This document shows, in pieces, positions 54,533 through 64,000 of a stretch of DNA of 64,000 nucleotides. The DNA is from Termitomyces sp. T153 (Eukaryota; Basidiomycota; Agaricomycetes; Agaricales; Lyophyllaceae), in NCBI GenBank assembly GCA_018296165.2, contig JACKQL020000039.1, positions 62,001-126,000 on the forward strand. The letters run 5' to 3'. A program made the position numbers and the translations under genes. The notes under the pieces were generated by a model. The model was not told the origin of the DNA. It worked only from the letters and a program-made list of their open reading frames with translations, and did not search any database. The stretch's first letter is position 1, and every line of letters starts with the position of its first letter.

Positions 54533-57196
54533 ATGCAGTCAAAACGAGAGGTCATTGACGTTGACAAGCCGCTCTTTTATGACCTTACTAAGGAGAATGA
54601 CCTCACTGATAACGACATACAGGAGCTGTCTCCATCTCGAATTTCGCGGCCACCGCCGCAGCGTACCAAGGTCTCCCATAGATCAAACTTCACATTGTTC
54701 CCGTCAACCGTGAAGCGCTTTGGTCCTCCATCATCTATCAATATCAGAACGGCACTTTCACAACTCCCATCTCGTGCTCAATCCCCTATAAAGAAACTCA
54801 AGGTTGGATCGGACTCCATCATAGTCATTGAGGACGAAGATGACTTGACGCCTCTTAATCGCCCACAGCAAACACAATCAAAAGTCGGAGGAACAAAGAG
54901 AGCCTTTGAATTAGACAGTGACGGAGAGGATGTTGAGACCAAACCCAAGGTCAGCCTGGTCACCGATCAATTGACGCAGACAGACTCGTCCCTAACCTTT
55001 TGTAGAAGAAGAAAAAACAGCAGGAAGATGATGAAACAGACGAGGAGGATGCCTACGCTCGGTGCCATGCAGGATACGATATCAACAACGAGGACATCGT
55101 ATGTTGTGACTCGGTCTGCATGCGTTTCGGCCATCCTAACGGTCCATAGTGGAAACCTGCAAAGGTCAACCAAGCAAAACTAACATTCGACATCCCAGAT
55201 AGTCCGGATTATCTCTTTGCATCAAATCAACTATCACATTTCAACTTGAAACCTCGGCGTCGTCAGCCTGATTTTAGCAGTCCATACCCCTATCCCTTTA
55301 CGAAACTTCCCGAATGGAAACCACTCGTTCGTCCTTTGAATGTTCACATTCATCTTACCTTCATGTTCTCTAGAGACGCTACATTGTTCCGCCGCCTCCG
55401 CGCCTTATCGGATACTCCTTACCGACCAAGTTGCGTCGTGGTAGTCGACAACGTATTGTCCAGCCATTGAAGCAATTTACTTCGTTCAAACATGCTCCCG
55501 GATGTAAAGTTTCATCCTTTCTTCGCGTCTTCATAGATCTCAACTTCTCGCCTTCAGCGATCAATCATATCGAGCAATCTGGGCCCTGGATTGCAATAGC
55601 CAGTGCCGCTACCGGGGGACACCCCGACGATGCCGCCATTGGTTGGTTGGTTATTCTGTTCAAGCTTCCATCCATATTCACATCCTCTTATTATGCTGAT
55701 AGGTGATATTGACCCATACAACAGGGAGGGATCTATAATGGTGTGGAATGGGAAACCTGAAATCCTCCCGGGGCATTTTCGCCAAAAGAATATGCAGGGT
55801 GTTGCTGAGGCAGTGTCCCTACAGCCGTCCAAGAAATATTACACCGTCAATGACGTGAAATTCGATCCATGCAGGTAAGTTTCGTTTCTCTCGAAACTTC
55901 CTTTTCTGGCCCTAAACTTCTGGTGCATTAGCTCCTCGCTGGTCTCCGCAGGAAACGACAAGAACGTACATATATGGAGATTAGACGATGAAACAAATAC
56001 CTACGAGAAGGACGATCGAATACCCTGTAATTTTGCTATGATCTACTCAAACATTCTCTGACTGACCCCTTGCACAGTTGCATATCCACCTATAGGTCTC
56101 GCGTTCCGGCCAGATACATCTAGATCGGTCATTTCAGTTGCTGAGAGGTATAGTTAGTCCTATTCGTGGTCATCCTCATCTGATAGCAAGTTTTCAGGTC
56201 TTTGCACCTGATCTCCGATATAGCCGATTCTCCTGTAGAAATGCAGGCTCTCTCCCTTTCCGGTCAGAAAAAAAAGGATTTCTATGTTGGCGCCATGACA
56301 TGGGGCCGTGACCTGACAGCAAATCATCTCTTTGCTTCCTCGGAACCTTTAGACTCGACAAAATTCATCGGACACCACAAAGCAATCGACACGGAGAAAT
56401 GGAAGATATTGTATGCCTTTCGTGAGGACGGTGCTGGCGATGAAATAACAGTTACAAAAGATGGTACGTCCAATTGAGTACTCGGCTTTTAATGGCTTAC
56501 AATCATTCTAGGTTCAAGGCTGGCGTTGATTACACGCAGAGAAGATCATATCCACCCCCTGCACATATACGACGTCAGACGTTCGAACCCTGAAATTACC
56601 GCATCCATAGAACTTCCTTCCTTCCCTTCAAATATCGAAGGTGAAGTTACCAGCGCATCCTTCAGTTCGGATGGTATTTATCTGGCGATGGGCCGCAATG
56701 ACAACTGTATCCATGTGTATGATTCGCGATTCCTCGACCGACTCTTGTTCGAATACCAGCACCATGGCTTACCGAAGACTCATCCAGGTAACCATTCTTA
56801 TGGTGTTGTCAAAGTTCAGTGGGTAGATGAGGATTCGGTCCTGCCTTTTGGCCTCGTGACTGGCGGGAATGACGGTGAGCTAATCGTGTGGTCTAGGTTA
56901 TGGCATAAGCTTGATAGTCTCGTAATATCTGTAGGCTGTGTGCGCTTCTGGAATCCTCAGCAAGCCGATAGCAATCTGCACAACGGCAGTATTTTAGCAG
57001 AAATCAGTTCGGATGTGGCTACATTTTCCATTGGCAATCGATATAAAGGAGAACACTCAATTGTTGTGTTTGTCGTCTTCATCATGTGTCTACCCTGGAT
57101 CTTTGCTCATGGACTTGCGCCCTCAGCGGTGACGGCTCTGGAGAAGTTGCAATATTCGACTTTGCTCCTCAAGGCTACCACTCAATCTATCGATAG
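54533..57196 (+). CDS. WD40-repeat protein of unknown function
   Basis: The first ATG (54533) opens an acidic, disordered head (MQSKREVIDVDKPLFYDLTK ... DLTPLNRPQQTQSK). Exon joins read by frame include EDVETKPK|KKKQQEDDE and NEDI|WKPAKVNQAKLTFDI (a 51-nt intron that removes an apparent stop). A conserved-looking block DSPDYLFASNQLSHFNLKPR, RRYIVPPPPRLIGYSLPTKL precedes WD-type blades: GGHPDDA, DPYNREGSIMVWNGKPEIL, VSAGNDKNVHIWRLDDE, IGLAFRPDTSRSVISVAE, SFSSDGIYLAMGRNDNCIHV, FGLVTGGNDG...CVRFWNPQ and VGDGSGEVAIFDF. It ends GYHSIYR (stop 57194-57196). About 12 exons, about 700 residues. I do not recognise an orthologous group; a nuclear scaffold role is only a guess. Confidence 0.78.
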
Positions 57197-57789
57197 ATTA
57201 TGCTCTCGTATCTTTCTTTTTCTTATTTTCTGTATACCGTCCAATCTTTGCTTTCAATGTTGTACAGTGATAGGTCAAGATAAGATCACAAATATGATCG
57301 TTTTTTTTCACTTTTGCAAATTTATTCCACAAAAAAGTTGTCCACCGGCCGAAGTCAACCATGCAGTCTGTGGTGGAAAATACTTAAATGGATCGGTATC
57401 GGCTCATTGTCACTATGACCGCCTGAAAGGCTGAACTGACTGACTTTTTTAATTGTCCTTTGGCCAATGTCAACCTGTGCTCTATCAATCCTCTATGTCA
57501 TTCTTTTGCATTGTGAGTTAAATATTGATTGTTGATGATAATAGAAGTGAATACTACTTAAGCACCTGGGTGCGCTCTACGAATATCAGAAAATATAGAG
57601 CTATCATCATCAGTGAGTGATTCTAGACCAATGTATCATAGAACAGAGCTCGTATTGACCACTTGTGTAACTTGAGATGAATAATGTTGATCTAAAACCC
57701 CAGCTTAAGCTCACGCCTGATGATCTAGTTTTTGAGAAAGCCAATATAATGTCAGTCTAGGCTTTCCACTTGGTTCCAAGTTTGCATGC
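57197..57789. other. Intergenic
   Basis: No gene was seen. Putative upstream exons of the 57790 ORF may lie at 57660-57750 (MNNVDLKPQLKLTPDDLVFE ...) but do not join in frame. Confidence 0.4.
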
Positions 57790-58254
57790 TTGCCCCAGAT
57801 ATGGAGAGATGAATATAAATATAGGGACTTGTTGAAGGACATCCCTTGCAACGAGAATGGTGTTCCCTATGTTAGCATCGAGGGTTTATATCGGGAAATG
57901 AATATCTGTGTCGGTGCACCTTTATGGAAAAGATATGCCAACCCAGTAGAAGCCCTGCGGGAACAAATAAAGGTTTGGTCGAACCCGGGCCAGGATCTCA
58001 AATATGATATAATTGGGGAATTCACTGGGACTCATTGGCCGCTGGGACTTGGATTTCAGCGTCTAGGGGAATTTCTTGTATTTCTTGGAAACGAAAAAAT
58101 CGAGTATGGACGCTGGCAAAGTCTCACCATCTCTCTCTCGAACATTAAGCTGCCATCGATCGAAGTGTTCGTGCTCCACACAACTGGCATCAAGCGGGAT
58201 CAGGACTGGAAGCATCAAGTGTCTGCAGAACTCCATCGGATCCGGTCTTCGTAG
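57790..58254 (+). pseudogene. Truncated paralogue of the F-box/LRR-like family
   Basis: 154-codon ORF. WPLGLGFQRLGEFLVFLGNE and YGRWQSLTISLSNIKLP match, residue by residue in pattern, WTLEDGFRVLGRLLSFLGHE and FGLWQNLEIELPNRELP of the 304-residue protein at 49680-50594. The part before it (IPCNENGVPYVSIEGLYREM NICVGAPLWKRYANPVEALR) corresponds to the same upstream region. The LRR-rich C-terminal half is missing: the frame ends soon after IEVFVLHTTGIKRDQDWK. An acceptor-like CCCCAG before 57801 leaves open that it is a later exon of a spliced gene. I treat it as truncated. Confidence 0.5.
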
Positions 58255-59207
58255 ACACAAATGGACGTGTCGCAGACGACCTCTACTATCTGGTGAGTGT
58301 TGAGCATTTTTGTCGCTCAGAGTCATTTTGCACCCTGCACCTGAACCATTGATGATGAAATAGGGCAAGCGCGCTTCATCTTCATTAATAACATTTTTGC
58401 TGCGGGAACTCCGGGACTTCGGGACTTGGTAGGAGTGGGAATAAACTCAGAGGCGGCGGCTCAATCGACTCCATGGATGTGGCGCGGACGGGCGTGGCAG
58501 CATTGATATCTGGCAGGTCTAGATTCTATGAAGCAAGCCGCCAGTGATACAACTTAATACATACCATCCACAATCCAAGACAAAGTTTCTTAAAGCATGG
58601 TTTATCAGTGAGCAACCGAACATTGAGATCCAAATCGTTAGGGAAAAATGACCCTTCATCGACCATGTCCATCGAAGGAATTTATTGAGTCAAGATCCAA
58701 GTACACATCCAATCTACATTGAGTATCAATCACATTACCTTGTCTCAAACCTAAACCTAATTTGTTGGCCTTAATCTCAATCACGGGGTAGAGAGCATGC
58801 GCACCACAAGCTCGAGACCACAACATTGCTCTGCTAAAGCGGGCAGTTCCTTAATTATTGCGTGGGGCTATATTGTGTGGGTCCACATCACGGAGAGGTT
58901 TCACGGTTTGTCACGCATAATGCACCTTCAGTTGCTAACTTGCATCCAAGAAGTCGGGCTGACCAGCGGTTCTGTAGAGAGAAGCAGAGTTGGAGACCTT
59001 GAGAGTAAGATAAGGAAGAATTCGTGAGGGTTTGCGAAGAGTTATCCCCACATCAGACTTCAAATTCAATCATCGCAGTCAGATGCTATCCGGAGTAGCA
59101 TGGTCAACTGAATTCGAAGCCTTATTCTCGGTGCCTGGATTAGAAATTGTTCTCTCAAGTTTTCCCAGAATGTCAAGAAGAGATATCTCTCCACCGTCCT
59201 CCCCACA
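58255..59207. other. Intergenic upstream of xylulokinase
   Basis: No gene was seen. ORFs at 58797 and 59032 lack coding support. The xylulokinase promoter should lie at about 58900-59207. Confidence 0.4.
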
Positions 59208-61067
59208 ATGTCTACTGCCCCGTCTGGCCCGCTGTTCCTGGGTTTGGATCTATCTACCCAGCAACTAAAAGCAATCATCGTAAACGAGGATACAAGTGTT
59301 ATTCACGAATCGTCTGTTCACTTTGATAACGATCTTCCGTCGTATGGAACCACAAATGGTGCTATCCGTGGTCCTGGTAAAGGGGAGGTTACCTCTCCAG
59401 TTGCGATGTGGCTCGATGCTATCGATCTCTTGTTTCAACGTCTAAAGATCGCAGGTGTCGAGGTCAGCAAGATATCGGCCATCTCAGGTGCTGGCCAGGT
59501 GAGGGACATGATCTTTTGCCATGAGACTTGCCGAACTACATAATGCACCGAATCTAGCAACACGGGTCCGTTTACTGGTCCAAGAATGCGGAGTTCCTTC
59601 TCTCATCGCTCGATTCTACACGATCGCTGGTCTCGCAATTATCGCCTGCTGCCTTTTCGCTGCCCAATGCCCCTATCTGGCAGGATTCTTCCACTACTCG
59701 GGAATGTAAGGAACTGGATGAAGTTGTCGGAGGAGCGCAGGCGCTAGCTGACATATCTGGTAGTCGTGCATACGAGCGCTTCACAGGCAACCAGATCGCC
59801 AAGGTTCAATACATCTGGCATCTTCTCTCTCCAAACTCTAAAACTTTTTGCGTAGATTCGTCGTGTCAATCCTGAAGTATATGCAGCGACATCTGCGATC
59901 TCTCTTGTTTCTTCTTTCATCCCCTCTGTCTTCATTGGGCGCATCGTTCCCGTGGACATCTCCGATGCCAGTGGCATGAATCTCATGGACGTCATTACAT
60001 GCAAGTGGAGTGATATTCTCCTCAATGCTTGCGGTGGTCCTGAGCTGAGGTCGAAACTGGGTTCTGAACCTGTCATTGGAGGCACCGTACTAGGAAAAGT
60101 CAGTCGGTACTTTGTTGATAAGTGGGGACTTAGCCCTGGTACGTTCCTCCCACTTCGGCTGAAGTTTGTCCTTATTTCTTCAGATTGTATCGTCGCACCT
60201 TTCACTGGTGACAACCCTGCCTCGGTTATCGCACTCGCAGCTTCTGGTGATGCTGTTCTCTCTCTTGGCACATCCACTACATTCCTTCTCTCCATCCCTG
60301 GCGCGGACACTCCCCCCAAGCGTTTTATAACCTCTCATCTTCTCTCCCACCCGACTGATCTCAAGGGTAAAATTGCCATGCTCTGTTACAAGAACGGAGC
60401 TTTGGCCCGTGAGCAGGTTCGGGATCGTTATTCTGATCGCGATTGGGATCGCTTCAATGAACTCGTGGAGGCAACCCCTCCAGGTAATAATGGAAACTTT
60501 GGAATGTACTTCCCCCTTCCAGAGATTATACCACCCGGTGTTGTAGGACAACATGCATTCCATGTCAGCGAGAACAGCACTACTCCGATAGCAGTTGACG
60601 ATCTGCCAGCGGATGCTCACCCTCGTGCCATTCTTGAATCACAATTTCTCTCTATTCGCTGCCACATTGAGGCTATCCTTCCAGAACATTCCCTTCATCT
60701 TCATCATCTCGTCGCCACAGGTGGATCGTCCGCTAACCAAACAATCAGGCAAATCGCAGCTGTATGTCTTTGTTTTCTCTACACGACTGTCGATCTCTGA
60801 TATTGACTTCCATAGGACATTTTTGGCGTGAAAGTCTATGTGTCCTCTACAAAGGAAGCAGGCGGTATGGGAGGTGCATTGTTGGCCAAGTATGCTTGGT
60901 GGAAAGCCGCCCGTGGCGGAAAAGGTTCGTTTGAAGACATGACGGGAGGAAAGATCACCGGATTGCGCTGTGTCGCGGAGCCGCGCAGAGAGGTCACTGA
61001 GGCTTATGAGAAGCTGGTACGTTTGTACCAAGCTTGTGAGAACCAGGTCATTCAAAAGACTGTATAA
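59208..61067 (+). CDS. XKS1: Xylulokinase (D-xylulose kinase, FGGY family)
   Basis: Phosphorylates D-xylulose to D-xylulose 5-phosphate, feeding the pentose phosphate pathway from xylose and arabinose. The start at 59208 gives MSTAPSGPLFLGLDLSTQQL (FGGY nucleotide-binding start, D-x-S/G-T). SAISGAGQ|QHGSVYWSKNAEFL is the conserved GxGQQHG block across an intron. Then APIWQDSSTTRECKEL, SGSRAYERFTGNQIAK|IRRV, DISDASGMNLMDVITCKWSD, VAPFTGDNPASVIAL and SLGTSTTFLLSIPG, all xylulokinase landmarks. The C-terminal FGGY half shows HHLVATGGSSANQTIRQIAA and STKEAGGMGGALLAKYAWW. Stop at 61067. Introns near 59500, 59810, 60140 and 60760-60815. About 540 residues, as in other fungi. Confidence 0.95.
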
Positions 61068-61194
61068 ATATTGTCCGAACAATTCTATCTATCGCAGTGG
61101 TCATAGGTGCTGGACTTAGTAAGTAGTATGAGAGGATTTGGGGGTTATCCGAACGAATGTGGGTAGCCGAATTTAAATTTACGCATTTCACTTG

Positions 61195-63531
61195 ATGCCA
61201 AAACATATGTCAAGAGCGATACTCTGTGTCTCCGCACTTCATCGTCGCAACCATCTTGTCTTTTTACGAACATCTATCAGAGCATCTGCTCGTAGCAGGC
61301 ATCTTATTTCTTTTAGATACTTATCCGGTGCCAAGGCTGGTCACGCTATGGAAGCTCAGAGTAGTTTCAAGCACGCGTTACCAGAGGAGGATGTCTCGGA
61401 GTCAGCAAGCAAGCGGTTGAAACCATTTGATCCTATGGAGCCAGAGACAAACGCCTCCGTTCCGCCTGCAGAGTCTGAGGGAGCTGCAGACAAACCCGAA
61501 ACGACGGGAGAAAAAGTGACAGGCGAGAGTGAAGTCGGTAAAGAACCAGCAAAAGGTCCTCAATCAAAGGACAAACGCGCCCGACACCGTTCAAAGAAGG
61601 ATGAAAGAAAAATTGGCCGTCGTCGTCGAGGAACTCGTAACGAGGAGGCGACCGCAGAGGGAGCGGTCGTTTCAGACCAACCCAAAGCGCCTCGTTTACC
61701 GAAACGACAATCTGCCCTTCTGGTAGGTTTCTGTGGGTCAGGTTACAGTGGGATGCAAATGTACGTTCTTTTTGAAGCTTTTTCATGTCTTGAGTTCCAT
61801 TCCCTCTGCCAGTCAACCGGATCACTCAAAGACGATTGAGGGTGTACTTTTTCAGGCTTTGATTCGAGCGGGCGCAGTGTCTCAAGATAACGCGGATGAT
61901 CCATTGAAAGTAGGGTGTTTGCTACCATTTTTAGATCTTTTCTTTCACTACTCCTCAGATTGGGCTTGCGCGAGCCGCTCGCACAGATGCTGGGGTCCAC
62001 GCGGCAGGAAACTTAGTCTCCCTCAAAATGATCACAACCATACCCGGTGTGCCAGATGTGGTGGCTCGTATCAACGAAGAGTTGCCTCCAGAGATTCGTC
62101 TTTGGGGTTTTGTATGTCCCCCCTTTCCTAGTAAAGATTATGCTTCAACTCAGATCGACTTCAGACTCGCGTTCAAAACTCTTTCAACGCTCGTTTGTCA
62201 GTTGTCATATCTATGTTGTCGCTCAATGGGGTCTCTTTCAACCTCCAGCTGAACTCTCGATGCATGCAGGGCTTGCGATAGCCGAAAGTACACCTATTTC
62301 TTCCCAACGTACCTGCTGATACCCCCAAAGCCCGGAAGTGGTCTCGATCGTAGCCTACAACAATATGCAGCGGCAGAGTCTCCCGACGCCACGGAGTCGT
62401 CGAATATAAGAACACTTCATCCTTTTTGGACGGGCGTAGATTTGTCCAGCCATGAAGGGGAGCTGGCGCGAAAACGCGCATGGAGGGTCAGCCCAGAACA
62501 AGTCGAGCGTCTAAGAGTAGCGGCCAAAAGGTTTGAGGGTACCCACAACTTCCACAACTTCACGATTGGGCGCGACTTTGGTGATCGCAGCAATCAGAGA
62601 CACATGAAAAAGATCGAAGTGAGTTGCGATACCATGGTTACACATGGACGTCTTACTCTACCCAGATTGCAGATCCAACCGTGTACGGTGACACTGAGTG
62701 GATCAGTGTTCTCTTCCACGGCCAAAGCTTCATGCTGCATCAGGTAATCGCTGTCGCTTATGAGTCTGGACGTTGAATCTGGATTAACTTCTTGACTGTT
62801 TCTTTCAGATTGTAAGTCGTGTCTCTGAAGTCTACTTGGGCTAACAGCGCGTCGTTCTTAGCGTAAAATGATATCCGTACTCGTACTGTTATGTCGAACG
62901 GAGACCCCAGAGCAGATCATTGATGAGGTTCGTCGAGTCTCATGTCCAAAAATCTATCGATCGTTCAGTCCGACAATAGCTCTACGGGCCTCGTACTGCC
63001 TTCATCCCCAAAATGCCATCCCTAGGCCTTCTGCTTGAGGAGCCAATATATGAGTCCTATAATAACAGAGTGGCAACGACGATCAACGCAAAACTGGAGC
63101 CCTCACATCCAGACTACCGGCCACCCATCACTTTTGAGCCTTCCCGTGAAGCCATTAACGTCTTCAAACAAAAGTACATCTACGATAATATGCGGTTGGT
63201 TGAAGACCGCGATGGGCTGTAAGCATTGACATTGACATATTCTTCATAATTTTCATGCTTTGAAATGTGTTTTGTGTACAGATTCGACTCTTGGATGCGC
63301 CACTTGGATGCTTACTCAGGGACTGATTTATTGTATCTGAATCTGAAAGGCATTATCCCTCCACAAGCAATCATCAAGAAAAACGAGCGTCGAGAGAATC
63401 CATTCCGAGAGAAGAAGAGATTTGATGCAACAAGCTTCTCTGTCGATGATGACGCGGCCAAGGCGGTAGGCGACGAGGACGAAGAGGAGCTGTCTTTGAG
63501 CAAAAAGGATTTTGCAGATACAGAGGGGTAG
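61195..63531 (+). CDS. PUS1: tRNA pseudouridine synthase Pus1 (TruA family)
   Basis: Makes pseudouridine in tRNA (positions 26-28, 34, 36 and others) and in some snRNA and mRNA. The N-terminus from 61195 or 61207 ([40 protein letters not shown]) is Arg/Ser-rich without acids, typical of a mitochondrial presequence. A second Met at 61348 ([15 protein letters not shown]) would give a cytosolic/nuclear form. The catalytic domain shows [31 protein letters not shown] and [20 protein letters not shown] with the catalytic Asp. [42 protein letters not shown] and [13 protein letters not shown] follow, the last made with a 3-nt exon (62809-62811). It ends with an acidic tail ([19 protein letters not shown]). 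About 600 residues; about eight introns. Its 3' end is 47 bp from RPB4, convergent. Confidence 0.94.
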
Positions 63532-63578
63532 CAATGCATAAAGACATCTTGATATTTGGACCTAATATAAAGCATCTA

Positions 63579-64000
63579 TCATGACTGGAACTTGCGCATG
63601 GTTTGGATCTCGTCGAGTAACGCCTGAAGCCGATCGTCATCTATCTTTACTAGGCTTTCCGCAAACAAGTTTCAATAAACGAGAAGAAAACAAACAAGAT
63701 GCAATGTACCTTGGTATGATGCTCTTTGCCTCTTCTGCATCTGCGGGGCAAAGGTTTGCAATCTGAGCAGTCTCAAATTGTGTCAGTGCAGTCTCTCTCC
63801 GTAGTGTTCTATCGATAGATATGTGATAAACAAATCAAGGACATCGATGCAACATGGACAGCGCATCACGTACTCTCGTACAGCACTGGCCGAGTCAGTA
63901 GTATTGAACTTTGCAAAAGTCTTAACATATTCCAGCGTCTTATTATACACTCTGCATGAATATGATGGATATGGATACATCAGGGTATAAACCACAACAC
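63579..64000 (-). CDS. RPB4: DNA-directed RNA polymerase II subunit Rpb4 (partial, N-terminus beyond window)
   Basis: Forms the dissociable Rpb4/Rpb7 stalk of RNA polymerase II. The visible C-terminal part reads YNKTLEYVKTFAKFNTTDSA SAVRE|TLRRETALTQFE, then TAQIANLCPADAEEAKSIIPS|LVKIDDDRLQALLDEIQTMR KFQS, stop at 63579-63581. This matches the HRDC-like fold of eukaryotic Rpb4 (LANLCP-x-x-AEE-x-K-x-LIPSL near the end). At least two GT-AG introns (about 63874-63805 and 63711-63660). RPC9 (Pol III) is a distant alternative, but the KxIIPSL and EIQTMRKFQS blocks fit Rpb4. The N-terminal part lies outside the window. Confidence 0.9.

Noticed and set aside
55080..55200. Apparent Cys/His cluster (CHAGYD...CCDSVC) in the WD40 gene suggesting a zinc finger
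   Set aside because: Most of it falls in a 51-nt intron (GTATGTTGTG...CCATAG) whose removal restores the frame past a stop codon.
15384..61067. A pentose-catabolic gene cluster (xylose dehydrogenase-like enzyme plus xylulokinase)
   Set aside because: The two genes are about 42 kb apart with many unrelated genes between them, and the substrate of the first enzyme is not established.
1..64000. CRISPR arrays, bacterial operons, phage or integrative elements
   Set aside because: The repeats seen are short tandem arrays or eukaryotic transposons; gene structure is entirely that of a fungal nuclear genome.

Overview
This is a nuclear window from a filamentous basidiomycete, most probably an Agaricomycete. 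Genes are interrupted by many 45-65 nt GT-AG introns. The conserved proteins are fungal (RHO1 GEF of the ROM2 type, SFH5, TRM82, GPI-type chitin deacetylase). F-box/LRR-like fragments and Copia remnants are also typical of mushroom genomes. Gene order is ordinary eukaryotic: no operons, but several very short divergent or convergent spacings. All exon limits given here were read by eye from splice consensus, reading frame and family conservation.

Layout. 1-1445 (-): SLY41-like triose-phosphate/sugar-phosphate transporter, cut by the window edge. 1955-5662: nested retroelement graveyard with two opposed Copia fragments, a 353-bp LTR, a 325-bp solo LTR with target duplication, and two head-to-head TG...CA elements. 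5663-7430: decayed repeats ending in a 4 x 21-bp tandem array. 7577-9016 (+): SFH5. 9017-11382: mostly empty, with a degenerate duplication and a 3 x 30-bp array. 11383-12228 (-): F-box-like protein. 12676-13186 (+): RPL43. 13415-14967 (-): PAF1. 15384-16851 (+): Gfo/Idh/MocA oxidoreductase. 17027-18935 (-): TRM82. 19340-20349 (+): SET-domain protein. 20875-21517 (+): small basic coiled-coil protein. 21820-23241 (-): disordered hypothetical protein. 23296-23594 (-): ISD11. 23678-27827 (+): ROM2-type Rho GEF. 29198-31072 (+): chitin deacetylase. 31234-34222 (+): SEC1. 34399-36011 (-): RPT4. 36114-36214 (+): intron-containing tRNA-Pro(AGG). 36215-39955: second repeat island with a third copy of the TG...CA element and a hairpin MITE. 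39956-42884 (-): secreted serine carboxypeptidase. 43485-46570 (+): TFIP11/Ntr1-type splicing factor. 46571-50594: Copia gag scrap, F-box/LRR pieces and a membrane protein. 52653-54424 (-): SOF1. 54533-57196 (+): WD40 protein. 57790-58254 (+): truncated LRR paralogue. 59208-61067 (+): xylulokinase. 61195-63531 (+): PUS1. 63579-64000 (-): RPB4, cut by the window edge.

The genes are mainly housekeeping: translation (RPL43, TRM82, PUS1, SOF1, tRNA-Pro), transcription (PAF1, RPB4), splicing (TFIP11), proteasome (RPT4), Fe-S assembly (ISD11), exocytosis and cell wall (SEC1, ROM2, chitin deacetylase), and lipid transfer (SFH5). They share no single pathway. I found no dedicated new system such as a biosynthetic cluster, defence island or CRISPR.

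The most unusual observations are an apparent 3-nt microexon in PUS1 that supplies the Ile of the invariant HQIRKM motif, a GC-AG intron in ISD11 beside an 83-bp divergent promoter, an intron-exon duplication inside the 20.9-kb gene, a hairpin shared by two diverged LTRs, and a MITE with a roughly 58-bp-arm hairpin.
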